From Bacteroidota bacterium (lineage in GTDB: Bacteria > Bacteroidota > Ignavibacteria > Ignavibacteriales > Melioribacteraceae), in contig JAHISP010000054.1 of assembly GCA_018818165.1 (NCBI GenBank), forward strand, positions 1-64,000: 64,000 nucleotides of DNA. The letters run 5' to 3'. The translations under genes and the position numbers were made by a program. Below are positions 18,799-28,179 of the stretch, piece by piece. The notes under the pieces are model-generated. The model did not search any database, was not told the DNA's origin, and saw only the letters and a program-made list of their open reading frames with translations. The stretch's first letter is position 1. Each line of letters starts with the position of its first letter.

Positions 18799-21057
18799 AT
18801 GTTAAGAAAAATTTTACTACTAGGTTACTTTTTGCTTAGTGTTTCTATGGTATTTACTCAAACGATTCAAAAAACATATATTAATCCAGTGATTCCTGGT
18901 GATCATCCAGATCCTACACTTACAAAAATTGGTAATGATTTTTATTCCTCAGGTTCATCTTTTAATCCTACCCCAAAGATATATCATTCAACTGATTTAG
19001 TGCATTGGGAGGTAATTGCTCAACCAGTCTCTGCATCGTGGTCAGGATATGGTGATAGTCCTGGCGGTGGAATTTGGGGAGGACACATGGTATTTTATAA
19101 TGGTACCTATTGGCATTATTTTGGCAAAGGCGGGGGAAGTATGTATTTTGTAACTGCTGAAAAACCTGAAGGTCCTTGGAGTTCACCTACCAGAGTAAAT
19201 GTTCCAGCTGGATTAAACGGATTAGGTGTTGATAATTCAATTTTTATAGATGATGATAACAAGTGGTATATGCTTACAAAAGCCGGTAGAGAAAATAATC
19301 ATATTCTTGAATTGAGTGATGATGGCCAGCCTAAGGGAAATATTTTGGATTTAACCTGGCTAAATCCAGATTCTGACGGGAACCCTTATGGTTGGGCTGA
19401 AGGACCCGTAATGTGGAAGCACAATGGATATTATTATTACAGTTTTGCACAGCATTTAGCTGGTAATCAATATGTAATGAGAAGTGATACGTTAACAGAC
19501 AATAAATCTGATTGGACCATTATCGGCACTAACATCTTTACAGGTTCAAGAAGTGTTTTTAAAACTCCAAATCATATTTCACCTGCTGTTACGCTTGATG
19601 ATGGAACAAGCTGGGTGATTGCACACAGTTACAATAGCAATTATGTTGCCCATGGTAGACAAGGACTACTTTGCGAAGTAATTTATGATGATAATGAATT
19701 TCCAAAAATACTAAGACCCTCTACTGATGCTACAACGGCACCTAATCTTCCCAATAACGGCGTTCCTTGGGCAGTTCCTCATTCTGATTCTTTTGATTCC
19801 GAGAACCTCAATCCTGAATGGTCTTTTCTAGGTTACACTTCTAGTACCAATTATTCACTTACTGAAAAACCAGGTTGGCTAAAGCTATCTATTTCTGGTA
19901 GAACTGGAAAAACTACAGTAATTAAAAATGATGGAGAACATAATTTTTCGTTGATTACAAAAATCGATTTTGATCCTCAATCTCTTGGACAGGAAGCAGG
20001 ATTGTGGATAATAAATGGACCTCAAACACACCAAGTAAAAGTATATTCTGCAATGAATACCGAAAACAAAAAAGTACTTAATTTTAGTTTTGAAGAAACC
20101 AAATACGAAGTTGAAAATATTATTGGTACAATTGTATGGCTAAAACTAATTAGAGAAGAACATAAAATGTCTGGTTTTTATAGTCAAGATGGAATTAGAT
20201 GGATGCAAATCGGCGAAATAATAAATGCCTCAGATATTGATATTGAACAATCTCAATTCAATTCCTTTACTGGCAACCAACAAGGATTATATGTGCAAAA
20301 TACTTCAGCCTTTTTTGATCTCTATACTTATCGTGATGCTTATACCCAGATATTAGCTGCAAATCCTGCAAATCAATATGGTACAACTCTATTTGATAGC
20401 AGGTATCCACCCAATTCCTTAACTGATATTCATAATAACGACTGGGCACTATACGCTAGTGTAGAATTTGGAAATAATAATTATCAAAAACATGCTGATT
20501 CACTTGTTATTACTGCTTCATGTGCGTCATCAGGTGGAGTTGTTGAAGTATGGCTGGATTCACTTAATTCAAACCGAAAAATTGCTGAATGTCAAATCAA
20601 TAGTACAGGTGCTTGGGACACATACAATACATTTATTACACATACTGAAGAGAAAGTAACGGGCTGCCACGATGTTTACCTGAAATTTAAAGGTGCCGAT
20701 TTGGAAGAACTTTTTAATCTACAAACAATAACTTTTATAGATAAAGATAGTATTGCTACATCAATTGGTAGCGAACAACACGGAGAAATGCTTGGAAACT
20801 TTAGATTAGAGCAAAATTATCCAAACCCCTTTAATCCTGCAACAAAAATATTATACTCTGTTCCTAAGAATAGCTACGTATCGTTAAAAGTATATGATAT
20901 TTTAGGTGGTGAAGTAGCAACAATATATGAAGGTATGAGGAATGCAGGTAACTATGAAGTTTCATTTGATGGAAGCATGTTAACAAGTAGTGTTTATATG
21001 TACCAACTTAAATCGGATAATTTTATTGAAACTAAAAAATTTCTATTACTTAAATAA
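18799..21057 (+). CDS. GH43 beta-xylosidase/arabinofuranosidase with CBM6-like and T9SS domains
   Basis: 752 residues. A signal peptide (to ~residue 21) precedes a GH43 propeller with catalytic base Asp38 in GDHPDPT, modulator Asp145 in GVDNS and general acid Glu201 in WAEGP. Residues ~330-510 are the GH43-associated beta-sandwich (DSFDSENLNPEW...). Residues ~525-645 look like a CBM6/CBM36-type module (NNDWALYASVEFG). The last ~80 residues are a T9SS sorting domain (QNYPNPFNPATK). The enzyme should act on the cell surface on xylan or arabinoxylan oligosaccharides. AAGGA lies upstream of ATG 18799. Whether it releases xylose or arabinose cannot be decided by eye. Confidence 0.9.
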   Translation: MLRKILLLGYFLLSVSMVFTQTIQKTYINPVIPGDHPDPTLTKIGNDFYSSGSSFNPTPKIYHSTDLVHWEVIAQPVSASWSGYGDSPGGGIWGGHMVFYNGTYWHYFGKGGGSMYFVTAEKPEGPWSSPTRVNVPAGLNGLGVDNSIFIDDDNKWYMLTKAGRENNHILELSDDGQPKGNILDLTWLNPDSDGNPYGWAEGPVMWKHNGYYYYSFAQHLAGNQYVMRSDTLTDNKSDWTIIGTNIFTGSRSVFKTPNHISPAVTLDDGTSWVIAHSYNSNYVAHGRQGLLCEVIYDDNEFPKILRPSTDATTAPNLPNNGVPWAVPHSDSFDSENLNPEWSFLGYTSSTNYSLTEKPGWLKLSISGRTGKTTVIKNDGEHNFSLITKIDFDPQSLGQEAGLWIINGPQTHQVKVYSAMNTENKKVLNFSFEETKYEVENIIGTIVWLKLIREEHKMSGFYSQDGIRWMQIGEIINASDIDIEQSQFNSFTGNQQGLYVQNTSAFFDLYTYRDAYTQILAANPANQYGTTLFDSRYPPNSLTDIHNNDWALYASVEFGNNNYQKHADSLVITASCASSGGVVEVWLDSLNSNRKIAECQINSTGAWDTYNTFITHTEEKVTGCHDVYLKFKGADLEELFNLQTITFIDKDSIATSIGSEQHGEMLGNFRLEQNYPNPFNPATKILYSVPKNSYVSLKVYDILGGEVATIYEGMRNAGNYEVSFDGSMLTSSVYMYQLKSDNFIETKKFLLLK

Positions 21058-21141
21058 ATCATCAAATGATTGAACTAAAAATATGAAAGCGGTAATGTAT
21101 ATAATTAAAATAATACTATAAACAATTGACAAAAGGAAAAG

Positions 21142-24102
21142 ATGAAAATAATAATACTAACAATGATTTTTTCTGTACAAGTATTATTCTCACAGGGTAT
21201 AATTATTAATGAGGTAATGGCGTCCAATGATTCAACATTTTATGATGAGGATAGTGAAGCGTCAGATTGGATTGAACTGTATAATACAAGTTCTGAACAA
21301 ATAAATCTTGCAGGATATTTTCTTAGTGATGATTCGTCGAATATTAAAAAATGGCAATTTGAAAACACTAACATTAATTCAGGTGAATACTTAATTGTAT
21401 TTGCTTCTGATAAAGATACAGTAATGAATTATTCACACACTAATTTTAAAATTAGTGCTTCAGGAGAAACAATTATTCTAAGTGATTCAATGGGAAATCT
21501 GGTTGATCAGATTGATGTTCCAGTTTCATTAACTGATATATCATATGGTAGATTAAATGATGCCAATACTATATGGACCTTCCAAACACCTACTCCTGGT
21601 GCGGCAAATGCTGGGAATAGCATTGAAAGTAATAATGATAAAATACTTGTCTCGCCTAGTGCAGGATTTTATGCAGCACCAATATCGGTGGAACTTTCAG
21701 CATCTAATGAAATTTATTATACTCTTGATGGAAGCGACCCAGACACAAATTCATCAAAATATAACGGTCTGTTAAGTATTAATAAAACTAGTATTCTAAA
21801 AGCGACTAGTTTCAATGAAATTCATGTGCCTTCACAAACTGTCTATCAGTCATATTTTATAAATGAAAACACTAATTTACCAGTCATATCATTATTTATA
21901 GATCCAGATAATTTTTTTAGTGCAGATTCAGGAATCTATGTAAATTATGAGGAAGACTGGGAGAAACCTGCTCATATTGATTTTTTTGATGATGATAAAA
22001 ATTTAGGGTTTTCAGAAAATGTTGCCATTAATATTTATGGCGGTTACACAAGACGATTTGTTCAAAAATCACTTGCTGTAAAATTTAAGAGTGAATATGG
22101 AAATAATAAATTAGAGTACGAACTTTTCCCGGGTTTCGACGTTACAACTTTCAAATCATTTATATTAAGAAATTCTGGAAACGATTTTGATCAAACACAT
22201 ATTCGAGATGCTTTTATGCAAACACTTGTAAAAGATTTGGACATAGATTATTTGGAATATAGACCGGCTGTAACTTTTATTAATGGAGAGTATTGGGGTA
22301 TTTATAATATACGCGAAAAGATTAGTGAACACTATGTTGCAAATCGGTATGGTGTTGATCCTGATAATATTGATATGATGGATGGATATAGTGCTTACAA
22401 TGATGATGAAAATGATCCGGATGGTGAATATGGTTTATGGGTTGGAAATTTAGAAGTTGTTCATGGAGATACAGTAAACTATAAGCAATTAATTGACTAT
22501 CTAAATACTGAAGATTTGTCCACAGATGAAGCATATAATTTTATTGATAATATGATAGATATAGATGAATGTTTGCTCTATTATGCTGCACAAGTATATT
22601 ATAACAGTCAGGATTGGCCAGCTAATAATTCGAAATACTGGCGTGAGCGAACTCCAGAAGGTAAATGGCGATGGATTTTATATGATTTAGATTTTGGATT
22701 TAATCTATATGAATATAATAACGAAGGTAATAATGAAGACCATGTTGACTATGTATTCTCTGGAGATCCATCTCAACGACCATGGTCTAAACCAGTTGAA
22801 TCAACGTTCATTCCACGCAAAATAGTTGAAAATTCAAAAATTAAAAATCAATTTGTTAATCAAGTAGCTGATTTACTTAATTCAAATTTTAAGAAAGATC
22901 GTGTTCTTAGTATTATGAATGAAATTGCAGATCATATAGCAAATGATATAGGTAGGCACAGAACACGTTTTAACTTAAATGGTGATAACCTTAACCGAAT
23001 GATTTCTTTTGCTCAGAACCGACCTACTTATTTGCGAAATCATGTGCGTAATTTCTTTGATTCTGGAAGTGATTGCTCCATAAAAATTAATACTAAAGGG
23101 AGGGGCAAAGTAAAAATAAATTCACTTACCTTAATGCCAGAAGATTTACCATGGTCAGGTGTCTATTTTCAAGATAATACCATTCATTTAAATGCAATTC
23201 CTGAACCAGGTTATAAATTTGATGGCTGGGGAGGAACAAAAATATCTAAAGAAACATCGTTAGACATTGCAGGAATTAGAAGTATAGACTTAACTGCTAC
23301 ATTCTCAGTTGATAGTAGTACAGCAAACGAGGTAGTTATCAACGAAATTAATTATAATTCACCAGATAACTTTAATACTGGTGATTGGGTAGAATTATTT
23401 AACATAACTGATAATTCATTAGATATTAGCGAGTGGTACTTTTCAGATAGTGATGATAATCATCAGTTTGTTTTCCCTGCTGGCACTATTCTGGGCTCTG
23501 GACAATATTTAGTTTTAGTTGAAAATGATAGTGCATTTGCAGCTAATTTTCCAGATGTTCATAATTACATTGGCAATATTGGTTTTGGGTTAAGTGGTTC
23601 TGGTGAATTTATGAAATTAGTTAATGGGGAAAATCAAATAATTGACTCATTAACTTATGATGACATTGCTCCATGGCCAACAGAAGCAGATGGAACAGGA
23701 GCAACTTTAGAATTAGTAAATGCTTGGATTGATAATTCTCTTGGTGAAAATTGGACAGCAACCATTGAACACGGAACTCCTGGTAAAATAAACTCCAATG
23801 TAACTAGTGTAGAAGAAAATGAATATACAAGTATTCCACAGAATTATTCGTTGTCTCAAAATTATCCTAATCCTTTTAACCCCAGTACAGTAATCAGTTA
23901 CAGGTTGCCAGTTGCAAGTAAAATTACTTTAAAAGTGTATGATGTTTTAGGAAGGGAAGTTGCGTCTTTGGTAAACAAAGTGCAACCAGCTGGCAACTAC
24001 TCCATAACATGGGATGCCAGCCAAAATACGAGTGGTGTTTATTTTTATAGAATGCAAACAGGAATTTTTAACAAAACTAAAAAGCTAGTTTTAATGAAAT
24101 AG
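21142..24102 (+). CDS. CotH-type kinase-fold protein with two lamin-tail domains and T9SS sorting domain
   Basis: 986 residues. A signal peptide (to ~18) is followed by a lamin-tail domain (IIINEVMASN... to ~150). Next is a chitobiase/hexosaminidase C-terminal-like module (YYTLDGSDPDT, ~165-245). A CotH domain follows (~250-610, with NGEYWGIYNIREK and WRWILYDLDFG), then a short insert, a second lamin-tail domain (VVINEINYNS, ~735-870) and a T9SS sorting domain (~905-986). Bacterial CotH proteins are atypical protein kinases or cell-surface/cellulosome-associated proteins. Here it is secreted and sits among xylanases, so a surface scaffold or adhesion role is the likely reading. No glycosidase motif is visible. 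Confidence 0.88.
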   Translation: MKIIILTMIFSVQVLFSQGIIINEVMASNDSTFYDEDSEASDWIELYNTSSEQINLAGYFLSDDSSNIKKWQFENTNINSGEYLIVFASDKDTVMNYSHTNFKISASGETIILSDSMGNLVDQIDVPVSLTDISYGRLNDANTIWTFQTPTPGAANAGNSIESNNDKILVSPSAGFYAAPISVELSASNEIYYTLDGSDPDTNSSKYNGLLSINKTSILKATSFNEIHVPSQTVYQSYFINENTNLPVISLFIDPDNFFSADSGIYVNYEEDWEKPAHIDFFDDDKNLGFSENVAINIYGGYTRRFVQKSLAVKFKSEYGNNKLEYELFPGFDVTTFKSFILRNSGNDFDQTHIRDAFMQTLVKDLDIDYLEYRPAVTFINGEYWGIYNIREKISEHYVANRYGVDPDNIDMMDGYSAYNDDENDPDGEYGLWVGNLEVVHGDTVNYKQLIDYLNTEDLSTDEAYNFIDNMIDIDECLLYYAAQVYYNSQDWPANNSKYWRERTPEGKWRWILYDLDFGFNLYEYNNEGNNEDHVDYVFSGDPSQRPWSKPVESTFIPRKIVENSKIKNQFVNQVADLLNSNFKKDRVLSIMNEIADHIANDIGRHRTRFNLNGDNLNRMISFAQNRPTYLRNHVRNFFDSGSDCSIKINTKGRGKVKINSLTLMPEDLPWSGVYFQDNTIHLNAIPEPGYKFDGWGGTKISKETSLDIAGIRSIDLTATFSVDSSTANEVVINEINYNSPDNFNTGDWVELFNITDNSLDISEWYFSDSDDNHQFVFPAGTILGSGQYLVLVENDSAFAANFPDVHNYIGNIGFGLSGSGEFMKLVNGENQIIDSLTYDDIAPWPTEADGTGATLELVNAWIDNSLGENWTATIEHGTPGKINSNVTSVEENEYTSIPQNYSLSQNYPNPFNPSTVISYRLPVASKITLKVYDVLGREVASLVNKVQPAGNYSITWDASQNTSGVYFYRMQTGIFNKTKKLVLMK

Positions 24103-24125
24103 TATCAAATAACCATAGGAAGCGT
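24100..24125 (+). repeat. Post-stop intergenic repeat, copy B
   Basis: TAGTATCAAATAACCATAGG... begins at the stop codon of the CotH gene and matches copy A at 3989-4019. The two intergenic regions also end alike before the next start: AATATGAGATACAAAAATG at 4042-4060 versus AATATGAGAAAATACAAATAAATG near 24199-24222. The likeness therefore spans both edges of the gap. Confidence 0.45.
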
Positions 24126-24219
24126 TAAAGCATTAAAAAATAATAAGTTAGAAAAAGAACAAAAAGAATAAAATAAATAATATAATACAAACTTAAAGAA
24201 TATGAGAAAATACAAATAA

Positions 24220-26178
24220 ATGGTTATTAAAATGAAATCAAAAACAAATCAATATAAGTTAATTTTAATATTAACTTGTATTTTATCCTTTCCAATATCT
24301 GGACAAATAAAACTACCAAAACTTATTAGCGATGGAATGGTGTTACAGCGAGACACTAAAATTAATATTTGGGGATGGGCTTCTACAAATGAAGAGGTTA
24401 TGATAAATTTTATGGAATCTGATTATAAGACTAAAGCAGACGAGAAGGGAAATTGGAGTATTGGACTTCCACCTCATAAAGCTGGTGGTCCTTATGAAAT
24501 GCAAATAAAAGCTAGTAATTCAATAGTCATTAAAGATATTTTGGTTGGTGATGTTTGGGTCTGTTCTGGTCAGTCAAATATGGAATTACCAATGAAAAGA
24601 GTTAGTTGGAACTATCCTGGGGAAATTGAAAACTCTGAAAATAAATATTTAAGACAATTCTTGGTACCAAGAAACTATAATTTTGTAGAGCCACAGAATG
24701 ATGTTAAAGAAGGAAGTTGGAAAAGTGCAAATGAGGAAAATACGCCTGATTTTTCTGCAATAGCATATTTTTTTGGAAAAGAGATTTACAAAAATCATGA
24801 TGTTCCTGTTGGACTAATCAATACCAGCCTAGGTGGTTCTAGAGCTGAATGTTGGCTGAGTGAAGAAGAATTAAAAAAATTCCCTAATCTTTATAATGAT
24901 GAATTAATGTATAGAGACAGCTCTTTAATCAAAATAATTGAAGCTTCTGATAAGGCAAGAGCTGATGCATGGTACAATTTATCATATCAAAAAGATAAAG
25001 GGTACGAGGATCCAAAGAACATTTGGTATAGTGAAAAGTTAAATACTTCGGATTGGGATTCCATGAAAATACCTGGATACTGGGCAGATTATAATCCTGG
25101 TTTTGTTAATGGAGTTGTATGGTTTAGGAAAAAAATAGAAATTCCATCAGAAATGGTTGGCAAACCTGCTAAAATAATTTTAGGAAGAATTGTTGATGCT
25201 GACTCTGTTTTTGTAAATGGGGTATTTGTTGGAACAGTTTCTTATCAATATCCGCCAAGAAGATATGATATTCCTGTTGGGTTATTGAAACAGGGTGAAA
25301 ACACAATTGCTATACGAGTTATTAGTAATTCTGGAAAAGGTGGATTTGTATTAGATAAACAATATGAAATAATTTGTGAAGGTAGCTCAGTAAGTTTAGA
25401 AGGAGAGTGGAAGTACAAACTTGGTGTTGAAATGCCTGATTTGCCTGGTCAAACATTTATTAGATGGAAACCAGGTGGATTGTATAATAGTATGATTGCC
25501 CCACTATTGAACTATAAAATTAAAGGGGCATTATGGTATCAAGGTGAATCTAATGCTTGGAATCCAGATGAATATTTTGGACTTTTAACTTCATTAATTA
25601 ATAATTGGAGAAATAAATGGAATGAAAAAGATTTACCGTTTCTTTATGTTCAACTTCCCAATTTTATGGAAGCAAAAGAAGCACCTACAGAAAGTAGTTG
25701 GGCAAAATTACGTGAAGCACAATTAAAAGCTTTAGCTGTGCCAAATACAGGAATGGCTGTTGCTATTGATATTGGAGAATGGAATGATATACATCCATTG
25801 AATAAAAAGGATGTTGGTGCGCGTTTATTTTTAGCTGCCGATAAAATTGCTTACGGTAATAAGAATGTTTGCTACTCTGGACCAATATATAAATCGATGA
25901 AAATTGAAAATGATAAAATTATTCTTTCATTTGAAAATATTGGAAATGGTTTAATGGCAAAAGGTAATGAAGAACTTAAATGTTTTGCAATTGCCGGAGC
26001 TGATAAAATATTTGTGTGGGCTCAAGCTAAAATAGAAAATGATAAAATTATTGTTTGGAGCAACAAAGTTTTAAATCCCGTAGCTGTTAGATATGCATGG
26101 GCTGATAATCCTGAAGGAGCAAATTTATTTAATAAAGATGGATTACCTGCATCACCATTTAGAACTGACGAATTTTAA
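24220..26178 (+). CDS. SGNH acetylesterase of the sialate O-acetylesterase (SASA) family
   Basis: 652 residues with an N-terminal signal peptide (to ~residue 29). The catalytic domain shows candidate nucleophile Ser119 in CSGQSNM, the YQGESNA block near residue 447 and candidate His525 in NDIHPLNK. Between them (~265-395) lies a GH2-like jelly-roll insert (WFRKKIEIP, VFVNGVFVG), common in this family. Family members remove O-acetyl groups. In this locus acetylated xylan or xylo-oligosaccharides are a more plausible substrate than sialic acid, by inference. The start could also be ATG 24232; neither has a clear ribosome site. A GH30 gene follows after 27 bp. Confidence 0.87.
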   Translation: MVIKMKSKTNQYKLILILTCILSFPISGQIKLPKLISDGMVLQRDTKINIWGWASTNEEVMINFMESDYKTKADEKGNWSIGLPPHKAGGPYEMQIKASNSIVIKDILVGDVWVCSGQSNMELPMKRVSWNYPGEIENSENKYLRQFLVPRNYNFVEPQNDVKEGSWKSANEENTPDFSAIAYFFGKEIYKNHDVPVGLINTSLGGSRAECWLSEEELKKFPNLYNDELMYRDSSLIKIIEASDKARADAWYNLSYQKDKGYEDPKNIWYSEKLNTSDWDSMKIPGYWADYNPGFVNGVVWFRKKIEIPSEMVGKPAKIILGRIVDADSVFVNGVFVGTVSYQYPPRRYDIPVGLLKQGENTIAIRVISNSGKGGFVLDKQYEIICEGSSVSLEGEWKYKLGVEMPDLPGQTFIRWKPGGLYNSMIAPLLNYKIKGALWYQGESNAWNPDEYFGLLTSLINNWRNKWNEKDLPFLYVQLPNFMEAKEAPTESSWAKLREAQLKALAVPNTGMAVAIDIGEWNDIHPLNKKDVGARLFLAADKIAYGNKNVCYSGPIYKSMKIENDKIILSFENIGNGLMAKGNEELKCFAIAGADKIFVWAQAKIENDKIIVWSNKVLNPVAVRYAWADNPEGANLFNKDGLPASPFRTDEF

Positions 26179-26205
26179 TATATATACAAAAAATTTAGGA
26201 GAATC

Positions 26206-28152
26206 ATGTTTAATTGTTTACTTGTCCGTTTAATAAAAAAAATAAGTTTGTTTATTTTGTTAGCAACAATTTTATTGCAGTTTACTAGCATAAGCGCACA
26301 ATCAATTTCAGTGAAGGGGAAAATTACTTCATCAAGGTTTCCGATTGTTGATGTTTTAATAACGTTTATTGATAATGCTGACACTACTTTGCAGTATTCT
26401 ACTCTTACAGATACTCAAGGAAGTTACCAAATTGATTTGGTTACATCAGTCAAATCAACTATAAATAATATTCCAACTAATTTTGAACTTGGTCAAAATT
26501 ATCCAAATCCTTTTGCCTCTTCTACAGATATTCCATACGGACTGAATAAGCAATCTAGTGTTAAAGTAATTATTTATGATATTCTTGGAAGAGTTGTACA
26601 AAAATTTAATGTAGGTCAAAAATCGTCTGGGACACATAATATATTATGGGATGGTCGAAATGAATTTGGACAAAAGGTAGCTAACGGAATATATTTTTAT
26701 AATTTTTTAGTTAATGGTGAATCGCAAGTAAAAAAAATGGTTTTTAACCAGAATGGAAATAGCTCTTTCACAATTCCAAGAACAGTTGCATTACATAAAA
26801 ATCTTTCTTTAGCAAAAGGGAAAATTGGAAAGGATATTCAAGGAACTAATTTTACTATTAGACTTCAGAACAGCAACACTACTACTCCTTTAATTGTTGA
26901 ACAAGAAATTAACAATATAGAAGTTAAAAATGATACTACTATAAACTTCTCTGTATCAACCATGTCTGTTGCAACAATAAATCTTGATAGTTTGCATCAA
27001 GTAATTAGGGGATTTGGAGCTTCAAATATAGTTCTATGGAGACCTGATATGACTGAGAGCGAGGTTTCTAAAGCTTTTGGTACTGATGATGGTCAGGTGG
27101 GATTTTCTATTCTGAGAATAATGGCTGAAGCTGATAGTAACCGTTGGAGTTTGTATTTACCAACGGCAAAAAAAGCTCAAGACCTTGGAGCAACCATTAT
27201 TGCTTCACCTTGGTTCGCACCAAATAGAATGAGTGAAAAGGTTGGCGCAATAAGTAGGGTTCGTTATGATATGTATGCTGAATACGGTGAGCATCTTAAT
27301 TCTTTTAATAAATATATGAAAAGAAATGGGGTTAATATTTATGGACTGTCTGTTCAAAATGAACCAGACATTGAAGAAAATTGGACTAGTTGGACTACAG
27401 AAGAAATGTTTACATTTATGAAAGACTATGCACATGCTATTGAAGGAACAAATGTAATGGCTCCAGAATCTTTTCATTTCGATCGCACATATTCTGATCC
27501 AATATTAAATGATTCTACCGCTTGTGCAAATACTGATATTGTTTGCGGTCATATTTATGGCGGTGGTTTGTCTCAATATTCATTAGCCCAAGAAAAAGGA
27601 AAAGAAGTATGGATGACTGAGTATTTAACTGGCGAAGAACATTCTGCAAATAATTGGGAATGGGCTTTTCAGGTTGCAAAAAACATAAATGATGTAATGA
27701 AAGCTGATATGAGTGCATATGTTTGGTGGTATATTGTAAGGTTTTATGGACCAATAGCAGATGGAGAATCAGCCCAAGCAAATCCACGTGAAGCTTATGG
27801 TAAAAAGGGAGAAGTTACAAAAAAAGGTTATGTAATGTCTCAATTTTCAAGATTTATTCGTCCCGGATTTTATAGAATTGAGTGCAGTGTTGCTCCAACT
27901 TCAAGTTTAGTAGCAGTAACTTCTTACAAAGACCCTTTGAGTTCTAAAATTGTTTTAGTTGCAATTAACAACAGTTCTTCTCAAGTAGAACAAAATTTTA
28001 GAATTCAAGGTAGTGGTTTATCTTTAACATTTATTCCTTATTCAACCACTGAAAACAAAAATTGTGAGAAAGGTAGTGAATTTAACGTTACAGACGGTCA
28101 GTTTAAATTTTCTTTGGAACCAGAAAGTATAACAACCTTTGTTTCTGAATAA
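26206..28152 (+). CDS. GH30 subfamily 8-type glucuronoxylanase with N-terminal sorting-domain-like module
   Basis: 648 residues. A signal peptide (~11-32) is followed by a carboxypeptidase-regulatory-like segment (~33-85) and then a FlgD/T9SS-sorting-like module (~90-182) with QNYPNPF at 97-103, VIIYDILGR and NGIYFYNF. The GH30 catalytic domain spans ~255-648. Acid/base is Glu386 in QNEPD and nucleophile Glu472 in WMTEYL. YVWWYIVRFYGP (Arg512) resembles the motif with which GH30_8 enzymes such as Bacillus XynC bind the 4-O-methylglucuronyl branch. The enzyme should cut xylan only near such branches. The protein ends ITTFVSE without a normal C-terminal sorting domain, which is unusual. AGGAG precedes the start. 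Confidence 0.9.
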   Translation: MFNCLLVRLIKKISLFILLATILLQFTSISAQSISVKGKITSSRFPIVDVLITFIDNADTTLQYSTLTDTQGSYQIDLVTSVKSTINNIPTNFELGQNYPNPFASSTDIPYGLNKQSSVKVIIYDILGRVVQKFNVGQKSSGTHNILWDGRNEFGQKVANGIYFYNFLVNGESQVKKMVFNQNGNSSFTIPRTVALHKNLSLAKGKIGKDIQGTNFTIRLQNSNTTTPLIVEQEINNIEVKNDTTINFSVSTMSVATINLDSLHQVIRGFGASNIVLWRPDMTESEVSKAFGTDDGQVGFSILRIMAEADSNRWSLYLPTAKKAQDLGATIIASPWFAPNRMSEKVGAISRVRYDMYAEYGEHLNSFNKYMKRNGVNIYGLSVQNEPDIEENWTSWTTEEMFTFMKDYAHAIEGTNVMAPESFHFDRTYSDPILNDSTACANTDIVCGHIYGGGLSQYSLAQEKGKEVWMTEYLTGEEHSANNWEWAFQVAKNINDVMKADMSAYVWWYIVRFYGPIADGESAQANPREAYGKKGEVTKKGYVMSQFSRFIRPGFYRIECSVAPTSSLVAVTSYKDPLSSKIVLVAINNSSSQVEQNFRIQGSGLSLTFIPYSTTENKNCEKGSEFNVTDGQFKFSLEPESITTFVSE

Positions 28153-28179
28153 AAATAAAAAGTGATAATGGAGTTAAAT

